Shown here in pieces: positions 36,471 through 49,277 of a stretch of 64,000 nt of DNA. The notes under the pieces were generated by a model. It saw only the letters and a list, made by a program, of their open reading frames with translations, searched no databases and was not told where the DNA came from. The translations under genes were made by a program, and so were the position numbers. Each line of letters begins with the position of its first letter. The stretch's first letter is position 1. This stretch comes from Cloeon dipterum (lineage: Eukaryota; Arthropoda; Insecta; Ephemeroptera; Baetidae), in NCBI RefSeq assembly GCF_949628265.1, contig NC_088786.1, positions 11,966,001 through 12,030,000 of the forward strand, read 5' to 3'.

Positions 36471-39135
36471 ATGTGGCTGATAACGGTGCTGCTGATCGGC
36501 GTGGCGTCGAGTGCAGCGGCGACGGCGGCCGATCCGTCGGCGACGTCCAACGTGCCGCACTCGCGGCAGAAGCGTCTCCTGTGGTTGACCCCGGACGGAC
36601 GGCTGGCCCTGCCACCCGGCACCTCGCTGGTCATCACGCCGTCGCTGTCGCTGCCCTTCGTCCGCTACCCACCCGAGGGCTTCTTCTCCAACATGACCAT
36701 CAGCCTGCCGTTCACCAGTGAGTTGACGCACGGAAAAGCAATTACTATCCTCTCCCTTTTATTGCGCGGAAAAGCCCCTGACAAGATGGAGAGCGGCAAC
36801 CCGCAAGGCACGCGCGATATGCGGGTCGCTGCCCATCTCCCACATTCTCTTGAGCGCCGTGTTTGCCTTGCTGCGTTTCCAGGACGAGGGAGACGCGCTT
36901 CATTAAATTCCTCTCCTTCTTTTTTGCCATTAAAATTTTTGTCCTCTTGCCAACCTGCTCTTTGCAGCAAGCAGGGAACGCATTCTGACAGTCTCAAAAA
37001 GATTTGTGCCCGCAGAAGTTTATCTTTTTCCCTAATTTATTTATTTTCCACTCGTTTTTGCTCTAGCAATTTGTATGAGTGTCTGACGAAAAACTATTAC
37101 AGAAATTAGTATTCCAAGATTTAAGTGATGATTTTTAAAATTTGTAATTGCTTTTATTACCAAATTAAATAATTCATGTATTTATGACGAATTTTCAATA
37201 AAATTTATATCAGATGGTAGGAAAATGAATATTTCCTTCTCTATTTCCCGCAGTTGACTTTGACACCCTCGGACTGACAGACAACGCCAATCCGTACGGC
37301 GTGTTTCCGCCGCTGCTGGCGCGCAGCATGGGCAGAATGGCCGGCGATGCTTTCTTCTCGTACATCTCGACGCTGCTGACCAACAGGCAGAAGAGGAACA
37401 CTGCCCCGTTGAAAGAGGCACCAGCTTCAAATGTGCGGTCGGCGTTGATGGGCGGCGAACGCGCCCTGCTGTACAAGACGCTCGAGGAGTTCCTCGCCAA
37501 CTTCGGCATGGACGGCAAGGCGTGCGTACTCAGGGCCATCTGCGAGGTGCACGGACACCCGCTGGAAAACTACGGACTCATCGGCGAATTCCTCAGACTC
37601 TTCCTCACGTAAGTCAAATATTTAAATCTTGTTTGAATATTTTTTCCGATGATCAGTTTTAATTTGTTAAATTTTGAGCTCCCCCAGTAAAATTATTCAA
37701 TTAAGAGTTAGTTCAAATTGAAGAGAGTAACAATATTGAGAGGTGTGCCGTGAAATTAGCAAAAAATATCTTCGCACCAGGTGCATTTGAATCCTTGTGC
37801 AACACTACATGTTTAGAAGTTATTTGCAAACATGACGAGGTGAAAGAAAATAATCAAATGCATGAAAGTTATCCAAACACTGAGATCAAAGTCTGAACGC
37901 AAGTTTGCTCAACCAAAAACATTTTTAAGCTTCGCGATTTCAAAATCGGTACTTTATGTGCGTCTATTTCGATCTGTTTTTCTCTGCGGCTCAACCAACA
38001 AACACCAAACAGCAGTTTCCTTTCTCTGTACACACATTGAGCCTGCGTGTAAATTCTGCGAACATCGTTCTCGGTTTCGTGTTTTGAAAACAATGCCAGC
38101 CTCAAATGTGAAACATGGGGCGAAAGCGATATATATGCTCCGCTTTCGAGCCGCGCGGTGGGTCAGCAAGCCAGCACACTTTCGTTTAGCGCGTGCTCGG
38201 CTTACTGTTCCGAAAAATTTGCCATCTCGCTAACGGTCATCGCAGCAACAATGTATCGATTTGGCCGGCTTGATTGATGACATTTTCGTTTTTCGTTATT
38301 GCAGAGCAAGCAAGTCGCCGGTGGCGTCCCTGCTAACCGAGTACGTGGAGGCGGAGAAGCGAGGACAGGGCGACGGCGGCGAGTGCTGGCGCTACCACCG
38401 CGACTGCCCAAAGTCCCTCTTCAGGTGGAAATCAAATTACCAAAGGTATGCGTGTGATAATACCCTTTCCAAAAGCATTTTTAGTAAAAAATTTTACCCA
38501 TAATGAAAACAAAAATTCAAATTGAAAGCGTTGAGTCATAAGTTAGTTTTGTTAAAAGTTAACAAACGTTTGGTCTCAATTAAATTTTTAGTCATGAGAA
38601 GTATAATTCAGTGCTTAAAACTATTTAGTATAAAATTGTCAACTCATAATGCCAGTAAAACTACTAAAATTAAAATAGAAACAGATTTAATATGAAATCG
38701 TCACTGACGCAAAATAGTGCATTAATCCGAAATTTAATTGTTCTTATGCCTGGTCCAAAGTGGGAGAAAACAACAGTTAAAAGTGGTGACTTGATCAAAT
38801 TCTTTTTAATTAATGATCTAATTTTTAGATCTTTGCAAATACCAGAGCGAAAAGATTACGTTTTACAAGTAATAAATTAATTGTTTAAGATTTCTGCTTT
38901 TACCGATTCCAAAAACTGCTGTTAATTTTCCGGGGGAAACCACTGTACAGTTTTTTGTCAATTGTCCACCCTTTTGGCAAACCCTGCCAAAAAGTTCAAC
39001 TATAGATCTGATAAAATATTTAATATTCCTTTTGATGTTTTCATCAGATTACCTGAGGACGAGAATAACAACGAAATCGTCACGGACGAGGTGAACCAAG
39101 TTGTGACTTTGGAGCGCGACAGTCAAATGATGTAG
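36471..39135 (+). CDS. Secreted DM4/DM12-domain protein
   Basis: Arthropod DM4/DM12 family member of unknown biochemical function. Exons: 36471-36717, 37254-37608, 38305-38445, 39048-39135; total 276 aa. It has a signal peptide (hydrophobic residues 3-18) and then R-Q-K-R at 32-35, a furin-type site that in this family directly precedes the conserved block R-L-L-W-L-T-P-D-G-R-L-A-L-P-P-G. A second R-Q-K-R lies at 127-130. The C-terminal domain has the family's four cysteines (173, 179, 228, 235) in the contexts GKACVLRAIC and C-W-R-Y-H-R-D-C-P. The third exon could also end 21 bases earlier (TTCAG|GTGGAA at 38424), which keeps frame and removes seven residues. The ATG is the first base of its exon, so the leader is spliced. 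An acidic tail follows the domain. The ligand or partner is unknown. Confidence 0.88.
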
Positions 39136-40620
39136 ATTGCGTTCTGGTGACGGGCCAAACTCGAAGAATATTTTGCTCAAACGCAGCCAAACCACGGGAT
39201 AACACTTTGCCAGCGAGGAGAATGCGCCGCACTGGTATTTTTGCTGTGGTACTTCCATTGTTGCCAATTACCGCAGCACCAATACCGAATGAGACATGGG
39301 CCGGTTGACCCGCTCTACCATCCCATTCTCCGGCAATCGGAGCTGTTTTTTATTCTGAAAACTACAAGTGCTGCTGTGATTTAGTGTGTGTGAATGTGCT
39401 CAACAATCTTGATGTACCACTTGGAATGGTATACTCATCGCAATTTTTACGCCCGCATTTCCATAGCGGGCTGTGCAATATTCCAAACAAAAACGCATTT
39501 ACTGTACTACGCTTCCTTTTGTAAATAGTAATTTATTTTGTGTGTATGTCACAATATTTATTTATTGCGATAATTTATTGGATAACTCCTGAAGAAGGTC
39601 GGCTGAGACGTCGAAAGCTGTATTTTCCTCCTATTCCCTCTGTCCTGTGTATAAAATAAAGTAAATACGCTCAAAATATGGAATCACCCTCTTTCAAGCG
39701 TTATTTCCTCCGAGTAAACAGAGATACAGATACGGTGATGATTTATGGGATTTATGGCGGCCGGCGCGCTCTGTTCATTCACGGAGAGCTGAAACGCGCT
39801 GGCACGTCCGCCGCTTGACCCGTGAATGGCCTTTTGTGGCCACGAAAAAACACGCGCTGCTGCTGCTGCTGTTGCGAGCACCAGAACATGCAAATATTCT
39901 AGCGTCTCAACAGTCTGGCAAAAAGCAGCACTCTTGGCTCGTAAAATAGACGTGACAAACCTCTAGAGGCAGCAACGAGACAGAAATAAACTTCAATCGC
40001 TTGGAAAATGTTTTAACTTGACAAAGAAAACATTATGTAGTTTTTTGCAAATATTCTCAAGGGAACGATGTTGAATTGAGTTAGTGATGACTGTTTAGTC
40101 TCTGACAGCAAAAAAGCTTTAAATTACTATGTTATTCAATTGGTTTGAGACTCGTCAAGTGTTTAGGTTAAAGTAATTGTTTAGTGTTTACTATCCCTGC
40201 CCTTCGAGAAACGCCTGCAATTACATGCACGAATTGCAAAACAAAACAAAATATTTTAAACTGTTAAAATATGATATATTTCCACTTTCCCTGCAAGAAA
40301 CTGCAAACTTCATGCTGCAAAAGCTTAATCGTTCTCTGCGCGTGGTGCAGCCAGGCGAATGACACACAATTCCTTCCACCCCTTTCCTTTCTAGGTTAAA
40401 ATGGATTTTACTGACAGACTTGCATAGTAGTCGTATGTATAATTCAATCATTTTACTTGCTCACATTATTTTCCAAGCAGAAAAAAGTTATAGTAAATTC
40501 TCATTAATCACGAGCAGTAATAAAAGCATGGCACAAAGGAATTAATGAATATCCGCTAAGTAATTAAAAATTAATTTCAAAGCCCGAGCGGACATACTAT
40601 ACAGCAAACCCAATAAAATT
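39136..40620. other. 3' UTR of the DM4/DM12 gene and spacer
   Basis: A poly(A) signal AATAAA at 39655-39660 ends the likely 3' UTR about 520 bases after the stop. The rest up to the GC-rich block at 40.6 kb contains no recognised gene. Confidence 0.5.
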
Positions 40621-40624
40621 TTAA

Positions 40625-41220
40625 TTACAAGCGCGCCTTGTGCGCGGACCATTCTCGAGGCATGTAAAAGCAAAAGGCAAACACCGACACACGACTCTCG
40701 GCGAAAATTGCGAGCAGGAAAGTATTCGTGTCCTTTTCAGGGCTCTTTCGCTTCGCACTCGACTGCGCGCACTTCTGGTGCTCTTTTCTTCTGGCCTGCT
40801 TTTCATTCCGCACGCGGCGGCCCAGCAGTCGGGCGGAATGCAGCGAGCGGCACACACACACCACTTTTCGCGCAGCCAGCAGCAGGAAATTCAAATGGGG
40901 TGGAAAATTGTAGGGGCGGGGGCCGAGGTGGCGAGTGTGTGCTTCGCGGCCCAATTTGCAGATCGATATAATCTGGCCGCGTGCGGTGCGGGCACGCACG
41001 GAAGCGAAGGCTGGCGCGTTTGCCTCCCCCGTCCCACACCCGGCCGGCCGAGTTAAACAGAGCGATTCACGCGCGCCACCGGGGGCCGCCGCGAACAAAA
41101 CATCCCTTGTGCTCTCTCTCGCGTTCTGACATCAGCCAGCAGCCGTTTGACATACTGCCCCATTCAGCTCCCCTCTCGTGCGCGCAACCACCCATCGCAC
41201 CGCGCACTCCCCATCGACTT
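40625..41220. promoter_or_regulatory. GC-rich island upstream of the sugar-porter gene
   Basis: A roughly 600-base GC- and CpG-rich block stands out from AT-rich flanks and opens long frames on both strands, as GC-rich sequence does. It has no coding similarity. It may be an upstream or alternative promoter/first exon of the transporter gene, whose coding start lies 1.7 kb downstream in a second such block. Confidence 0.35.
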
Positions 41221-42300
41221 CGATATTATTTTACTCCTGTCCAAACGAGTCGGCTGGCAAAATTGATTGCAAAATCAGTATCAAACCTGGTTAACATAAC
41301 AATGATTTGTAGAGTGCGTTTTAGGGAGTCAAAATTAGTGGGGAGTCAATAGTCTACCAAAATTTGCTAATTTCTTAATGAACCAGGCTGTTTTTAATTT
41401 ATTTACTTTCGATTGAAGTAAAAAGTTTTAAACAGGCTATCAGTCAACAAGACTGACTTTCTAATATATTATCCATCCTACACAAATAAAATTATTGCTT
41501 AAAAATCTAAACAGTATCATGTATCGTCCAAAGCGGTGATGGAATTTTTATACTCTGCTGTGGTGTTCTTCCTTAAATATAAAAAGTATGTTATATTTTT
41601 GGTAAGGGTTCATCAATTAATTAATTTAATGGTTATTAAATTATAATGTAATTGATTATTACGATGAACTTGCTGACACGCATAATATGATTAATTCATA
41701 CAGCTCATTCAGCAATTTCACTTTTGAAACCTCTAAAATGGCTAAAATACTAATGCAGCGTTTGCATTTCATCTCGATTTAAAAGGGCAAACAATAGATT
41801 GTTCAGATCCAGTAAGCGATGGTTTGAGTCGTTTTATTACAGTTCATTGGACTCTTGATAAAATAAAACAATCAAAACGGGACCAAGTTAAAAGAAAAAC
41901 CTAGATTTGGTTATTTTATCAAATATTTCAGAAGTAGCTGATTTCAATTCCTTTCAAACGAAATGCATCAAATATTGTTTGCCTCGTGACGGCGGAACTC
42001 GTTGTTTTGAAATTATATAACATATTAAGCCATTTGAAATTGAAAAGAAACAATACTTTGTAGTCTCTTTCTCCAATTTTTGGCTTGAAACGCTTGAAAC
42101 TATATACATAAGAATTGTTTTTTGTTTGCAATGGAAACTAGGATATTTCTCGATATTGAATAAGAAAAGCTGTAGAAACTCGGATTTTTTACGCGAAAAG
42201 GCCGCGATCCCTTTTTGATAGACACCAACTTGTCTTCTCTGTATAGAGGATCTATATAGTGCTTAGGGAGGTCTTTATCCCTTTTTTCCTCGCAGCAGAG
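41221..42300. other. AT-rich spacer between two GC-rich islands
   Basis: About 1.1 kb of AT-rich sequence with no supported feature. Confidence 0.5.
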
Positions 42301-42924
42301 GCGATTGCGCGCACTTTTTCCTCTCTCTACTCGGTCAGTCAGCAAAGGGAGCGCGTCAAGCGGGTTGCATACGACGTCGATTCCTCTGCGACAGCGCTCG
42401 TTGGCGCAGAATGAAAATCAAAAGCAAAAAAGGCCTTCGCGTGTGCGTCCAGCTGGCTGCTGCTAATCCTCTTTAATGAGAATAGAGAAGGATGGTAAAG
42501 CAAAAGCGGCTCTCGACGTTTGTATATCGAGATCGATGCCGGCCCAGAGAGCACGGCGCGCGGCGGCCTCCGTGTAGAGCAAAAGGGACGCACGGTGCTG
42601 GCTGAGGGGAGCAGAGGAGGGAGCGACAGACACACAACGCGATTTCCTTGGTGCTGGGAGCGAGCGGGCTGCTGCTGCTGCTGCTGCATCCATCCGGCCG
42701 CTGGCAGTGCAGCCCCGAGCGCAGGGACGATAAGACGCCCTCCACCGCCGCCGCCACCGCTGCCGCCGCCGCTGCCTCCGCCGCGCGAGTGAGTGAGCGA
42801 GCGCCGTCGCATTGCGCTAAAGACGCCGAGAAGTGCCAGCCAGTGCCCGCGGGCATGAATTTATAGGCGAGACGCAAAGTGACGACGGCACGCACCCCCG
42901 CCCGCCCGCCCACCCCCCGCCCAA
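42300..42924 (+). promoter_or_regulatory. GC-rich promoter/leader of the sugar-porter gene
   Basis: A GC-rich block with runs of CTG and CCG triplets (42669-42686 and 42740-42785) precedes the ATG at 42925. The open frames on both strands here are low-complexity products of the triplet runs. The transcription start is not visible. Confidence 0.45.
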
Positions 42925-43967
42925 ATGACCGCCAGCACCGATTGCCAGGTGAGACCTTGATTGTTGCCGCCGCAATTGTTGTCGCGGCCGAAATTCGCCA
43001 CTCGGTGCCGATCGCCCCCGCGGCCCCGACACGCTCGGTGGTATCGATTCCGAATTCACACCTCTCTGCCTCCCTCGGCTCGTGTCGGCAGGAAATGAAT
43101 TCGCGCGGCTTTCCATAAAATATCCGCTCGGCGAAATTTTCCTGCATTATGCTTATGTCGCGCTAATCGATCGGCCAGACACGGACACACGAGTTTTCGC
43201 TATCGATTGCGCCGCCAGTGCAAAATAAACAAAGCTCGTGTCGCAGCACGACAATTTTCAAGTTTTCTCAGCAAAAGTTGCCAGTCCTTTGTGTGATGCT
43301 GCGAGCTATGTTTAGTAAGTGGGTGGTTCATCATCCGCGGCGCGCGCGGGGTGGAGCTAAATGCATCGACGTTTCCAAAGTACATACACTCTCTCAGGAC
43401 CACGCACGCATACGCTGCCGGAGAGCAGGCCAGCGGGCACTCGCAGCCGCAAATGAATCCGTAACGCGCTCCAATTGATAACTCACTCCGCCGGTGTGCG
43501 TCCGGACACGTGAAATATGGCTTGTCGATGGCCCAAAAATACCCGCACTGCATGCCCATTTATCATTCTGCTCGAAGTATACATATCGGAATTGAGCGTT
43601 TCACGCCGGCCGAAATCGATGCGGCTTTATCATCCCCCAGCGGCCCCTTTAGTGAAGTCGCTCTTTCAAACGGAACAATATTTTCGCAAAGAATTTCATT
43701 CATTTCGAGACCTCTTTGCTGCACAGACTGAAGGAGCGTTCGCGGCGTTTGCAAAGAGATAATTGTGGCGAACAAAGACGCCACTCACTCATCAGGCAGC
43801 GTTTGATGCGATGTGCTTTTCGCTTTATTTCATCCTCTTCAAACACACTTACAATGTGGTTTTCTTTCAAATAATCATTTGTTTGCGTTCCACGACTCCC
43901 GTGAAGGAAGTGACTGTTTGAAGCCGAATTAGCGCAAATAAACCACTTGAGTGCCGTATGTTGATTC

Positions 43968-44036
<69 letters not shown>

Positions 44037-47000
44037 TTCAAAGAATCTTTGTGCTCCCTCTCAAGTCGCAATTTTCGAGAGGAAACTCTAGTAGCTAAAT
44101 GCGACCGATGATACAGCTGTGCGGTAAAATTTCTCGCATACTTAATTAGCAGATTACAGGTCTCAACCGCAGAATCTAACGCTGGCCGAGGCTTAGCTGT
44201 TTACCTTGCTCTTCTTGTTTTCTTCACAACATATAAACGAGCTTTGTCTCCATTCAATATATCAATTACAAAACAAACGTTTTAATTTATTGCCATATAT
44301 AGAAGGAGATGAAATGGATAAAATACAAAGCGAGCTGTTGGAATGATTTCAATCACAAATTCCCGATATTTCCTTTTAATTTATCGTCAGTTTGATTTCT
44401 TTCTGAAAAATATGCATTTCTTTAAAATTGACAAAATTTGTCGCAATAAGCATTTCTGTTCTTACAGTTAGTAGCGATTCTCTGCTAACCATCTTGGATT
44501 GCGTGATGAAATTGAACTTTTATCTTTATTTGTCAGATATTTTATTTTAACTCAGTCTTTTTTGTGAGACCCAGAAAACTTTTTAAAACCGAATTTCGAA
44601 TAACCGTGCATAGCCTCCATTAAAGGAAATGGATTAAAAAGAATATTGAATTTTAATTTTCACGAAAAAATTCTGGTACCCGATTGCCGTTGGAATTTGC
44701 AGGGCGTCACTGCGTTAAAAAATAGACCGGCTAATTTATCTTGCCGTATGAATATTAAACACACCAATAGAGATTAGGATATGACAAAACTAATTCCCTC
44801 ATCGTTCGTTCTTTATGAAGATTTGAATTGTACTTGTAAAAAATCCAACCAGCATGCCAACATATATATGATAAGATTGAAATAATCCTGTTATGCAGCG
44901 ATATATTAACGTCACAATACGTATAATATGTATATATACGCCGCTCTCTTTCGTCCAGCGCTTATTTTTTACGATGGCCAATCGCAAAAATTCCAACGGC
45001 ACTCTGATTTTTTTTTATATTGCGTTTTAATAAAACTAATTTTCGCTTCTGACCTTGTGCAAAGAGAAATATATTTTCAAACGAGCATATAAATTGAAAA
45101 ACTGGAGCAAAAAATCGAAAAATTCAACTCGATCTTAAAATAAATCAAAGTAAATAAACACAATAGTTAGCTGAGTGCGTGGCCAAAAAGTTTAAATTCT
45201 CATTTTAGAACATTTAAAAAAGCTTCGTACTGTTTCAATTCAATACAGTGTGTATAAAAATTCATAATGCACACCTCAAAAGTCGTACGTTGCGAAACGC
45301 AAAAGAGCAGCCCAGTAATTCGTATAGCACGAGTAGGGGTCGATTTGGGAAAACGAATTCGTGATGCTAGGGTGGCACACCATCGTTAGCGGCGGTACCA
45401 GTGGGCGCACAGCTCTAATTATTCTTCCTCCCGCCCGCAGCACCAAAGACGTCATTTTTCCTTTAGAAAATGAACGTCTCCTTTATACACATACTATATT
45501 CAACGGCGCGGAAAGTTAATTTAGCTCTGTAAATAACGAAATGGCGCATTGGTGCGGTCGCAGGTGACCTTGGGGCTGGACTGTCCGCGGCTGCCGCCGC
45601 CGCCGTCGATCAGCCGCAGCAGCTCGAATGTCTCGAGCACCATATCATCGAAGGAAGGCTGCACCAAGTGCAACTTCACCGTCCGCGTGGTCACCAACAC
45701 CAGGCACAAGCACCTCTCGCAGGTGCTCGCGGCGCTAGCAGTCTCTCTCGGGCCACTGGCCGCCGGCCTCGGCAAGGGTTATAGCTCACCGGCCATCGCG
45801 TCGCTGCAGGAGATCCAGGAGAACAGGGCAAACGAGCTGGCGCGCCGCTCCAAGAACGTCGCCTCCATCGCAAATTTGACTTCCTTTCAGTAAGAAAATT
45901 CGATAACTTTAAATATGCTTTTGAACTTCCTTGAAAATTCAAGGCAGTAAAATTAAAGGTACTATACTTTTTTTAACCATTATAGGCCAAAATAATTTCC
46001 TAAAGCATTTTTATGGTTTTAATTATCATAAAAATTGTATTATCATATCTTATTATTTGCTATTCTAAAACGAATATAATCTTTATTCAAAGAAACAGTC
46101 TTGGTATTTGATTTAAGAGGAGTGCTGTAATTTGCTTGAGTTGGGTAAATACTCTTGAACTTTTTTGTTTCTCTCATTCATTTGAATTTACATTTTAGTA
46201 TTTTTTTTCCGATAATATTTTCCTTAGAATATTTTTTCCTTGAAAACCTTTTATTTTTTTAAACAAAGTTTCACATCAAAATGTGGTCTCTTTTTGATAA
46301 ATTTTGAAAAATTCACAATTCGTGGTTTAATAAAATAGATTTAAACCTGAACGAAATTAATATAAATTAGCTATACAATGTTTGTCTTGGTAATTTATCG
46401 TTTGATGGTTTTATTTCCTTTGTGGCAGCGATGGCTTCCCTGTGTCTGCGCAGCAGGCGTCGTGGGTGGCGAGCTTGTCGCTGCTCGGGGCGCTGTTTGG
46501 CGGTGCCATGGCCGGCGTGGCGCTGCGCTACGGTCGACGCCACATCCTGCTGCTATGCGCGTTGCCCTTCTCGGCGTCATGGCTGCTCACCGTCTTCGCC
46601 ACCTCCGTCGAAATGATGTTCGCCACTGCCTTCGCCGGCGGATACTGCTGCGCTCTGGTGCTGCTTGTCACTCAAGTGAGTTTTTACGACAAATATTCAA
46701 AGGAAAATCTAGTGAAAGGAAACAAGTTGTTACACCTTTCCCGACATGAAGCTACAAAAAGCAATCATTGCAGAGAGAGTTTTTCCCGGTCTAAGTACCT
46801 CCTATCCTCTTTTTAAACATTCCTTTTTAAATAATGGTTATCCGTTGTTTGTTTATTTTCACTATCTTATGAAAGGACTGCTCCTTCTAAATGTCCTCTA
46901 AAAAGATTGTATCCGAATTCACCTAATCTTACTTGCCCCCAGCACAGCAGGAAAGTTTGATGTAATTCTTTTTTATTATAGCTGTTTGTCTCACAATTTG

Positions 47001-49277
47001 TCAGTACATTCATGTTATCTGGTTTTTATTCGAGTGCTCTTTTCGTCAGATAATTAATTTCAAAGAATTTAAGGGATTTGGTATTTACTTTTGAGTGAAA
47101 TTTATGTTGATCTTGTATAATAAATTTTTACTTACGTGTTGCCAGGTATACGTGAGCGAGATCGCGTCGCCGGAGGTGCGTGGCGCGCTGTCGGCCCTGC
47201 TGAAGGTTGCCAACCACCTGGGAGTACTGATAAGCTTTGTGCTTGGCGCCTACCTCAACTGGCGCCAACTGGCGTGCGTGCTGGCCGCGGCGCCGCTAAT
47301 GCTGCTCGGTGCCGCCGCCTGGCTACCCGAGTCGCCAAGCTGGCTGCTGGTGCGCGGCCGCGAGCACGAGGCCGCCCAGGCGCTACAGTGGCTCCGCGGG
47401 CCTGGCGCCGATACCAGCGCCGAACTCGCCACTTTGCGCGCCACCGTTTTGCAGTGCCCGTCGTCGCCACCCCGGCTCCGTCTCCGGCGCCGCATGTGCC
47501 GCCCAGTTATTCTCACCTGCGCTCTCATGTTCTTCCAGGTAAAACCTTTGTTTGAATATTTGTAATTAAAATATTTTTAAAACTATATATATAAACACGT
47601 AATTTTAATTCTTAGTTTTCGCTATCAATGAACTAAATTCATTAATAAAAAATGATTTCATTTAATTTTTAATTTATTATTTTAAATTGATTTCAGCGAT
47701 TTTTATGATGGCAACTTAGTTTGAATTTTATTTTAAAGTATGTACAAAGACTACAAAGTTAAATTGATATACAATTACTGCTCAGTGTTAAAAATTCAAA
47801 TAACGTATTTATTCAGCCATGAAATTTAGATTAAATCTTATTTCTTTTAGCTAATCCTATCTGCCAAATATATGCAATTATCAATGATCCTAAAGAATGC
47901 GATTAAAACCCAAAATAAAAAAGAGCTAAGGTTTGCACTTTGGTATTCTACCATACGCTGTCCTTTACTCTAAAGCTGTTGAGAATCAGATACATAGACC
48001 TTATATATGCACTTTATATGTCTAAAGAATTAGACTCTACTTGTGAGTGAGCTTCCAATCATTTACACAATATGACTCTAAAATCTATAAGTAAATTAGC
48101 CCTTATTATTTTATCAGGTCCCTTTGCTGGATTTTATCAACTTATACAAGTTTTTTAACAGCAAATTCTTGATCGTTGCAACATTTCATTCATTATATTT
48201 GAAGCAAATATAGCACAGCAGGAAATTGAGTAGCAAAACTCCTTCCGTATTTTTTTTTAAATAGCCAAGTTTTATTCAATATAAGTTTGTTTGTATATAT
48301 TAAACGTATCAAGATAATTTTATATTTACACTCGTAAGCATCCATTCTCTTCGATCAGTTTATACAAATGTATAACGATAAAATCAAGTCGGCCCATTGC
48401 GGCAGTCGCAACATCTAGACCGTGTATGCAACCTGTGCGACGCCTGTGTCAAGAAATTGCATAGTTGCTAAATCGATAAAGCACAATATGTCGTCAATAT
48501 TGAAAAGGGTTTAGGTCGGCCAAGAACACACGTCTTCCATCCATAATATGTATGATATATCTGATTTCAGCGGTGCACTGGTGCGCACGCGTTTAACTTT
48601 TACGCGGTGCCGATCCTGCGTCAAACGCTGGGCAGCGGCGTCAACGCTCACGCCGGTGCCATCGTGGTTGGTGTCGTCCAGCTGCTGGCCGCATTGGCCT
48701 CCGGCCTGCTGATCGACCGCGTCGGCCGCGTGCCCCTGCTGGCCGCCTCACTCGCCCTAATGGCCGCCTCCCTGGCCGGATTCGGCTCGGCCGCCTCGCA
48801 CGGCGCCGCCTCCGCTTGGCTCCAGCTTGCCTGCGTCCTTCTTTTCACGGTTAGTTTTTTTTTATCAAAAGCTTTTGCTTGCTTTTAATTCAGACTATTC
48901 AGATTCAGATTTAATTTTTAACCCTTTATGGTATCCTGTGAAATAAATTGGGCGAAAAAAATGAATGGTAACTTTTTCAGGTGGCCTTCTCATTGGGAAT
49001 CGCGCCGATCCCGTGGCTGTTGCTGGCCGAGCTGTTCCCGCTGGAGGACCGCGCGGCCGGCGCCGCCATCGGTACTGGCTTCAGCTACATGTGCGCCTTC
49101 GTGGGCGTGAAGACGTTCGTCGACTTCCAGCAGTGGCTGGGCATCGGCGGCGCCTTCTGGCTCTACGCGGCCATCTCGACGGCCGGCCTCTTTTTCGTGC
49201 TGGCATTCGTGCCTGAGACCAAGGGCCGCGACCTCGAGTTGGCCTCGGCCGCCATCGACGAAGACCGGAACGCCTGA
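42925..49277 (+). CDS. Major facilitator superfamily sugar porter (Tret1-like), diverged substrate site
   Basis: Plasma-membrane 12-TM transporter of the sugar porter family. Exons: 42925-42948, 45564-45889, 46429-46675, 47146-47538, 48571-48849, 48981-49277; total 521 aa. The 24-base first coding exon (MTASTDCQ) joins in phase 0 across a 2.6-kb intron. The N-terminal tail of about 58 residues is Ser/Pro-rich with a C-x2-C pair (41-44). Family signatures: G-K-G-Y-S-S-P-A-I (78-86), Y-G-R-R, S-P-E-V-R-G (207-212), W-R, P-E-S-P-S-W-L (260-266), D-R-V-G-R, P-W-L-L-L-A-E-L-F-P, and the C-terminal P-E-T-K-G-R (501-506). In TM7 the sugar-binding QQLSGIN-type motif is replaced by Q330-R-C-T-G-A-H336, so the substrate may not be a classical hexose or trehalose. 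The third codon position in exons 4-6 is very GC-rich compared with neighbouring genes. Confidence 0.9.
43970..44033. repeat. (GA)n microsatellite
   Basis: An unbroken GA run of about 64 bases within the first intron of the sugar-porter gene. Long GA tracts can bind GAGA factor in insects, but nothing here shows that this one does. Confidence 0.95.

Noticed and set aside
40640-41352. Overlapping frames on both strands in the first GC-rich island
   Set aside because: Several equally long frames on both strands with no conserved motifs point to base composition, not coding.
42473-43147. Long minus-strand frames opposite the sugar-porter promoter
   Set aside because: They are produced by GC-rich triplet runs, contain Gly/Ala/Gln tracts, and oppose a better-supported first exon.
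43700-44071. Minus-strand frame with a Ser/Leu run
   Set aside because: It is a translation of the GA microsatellite, not a protein.
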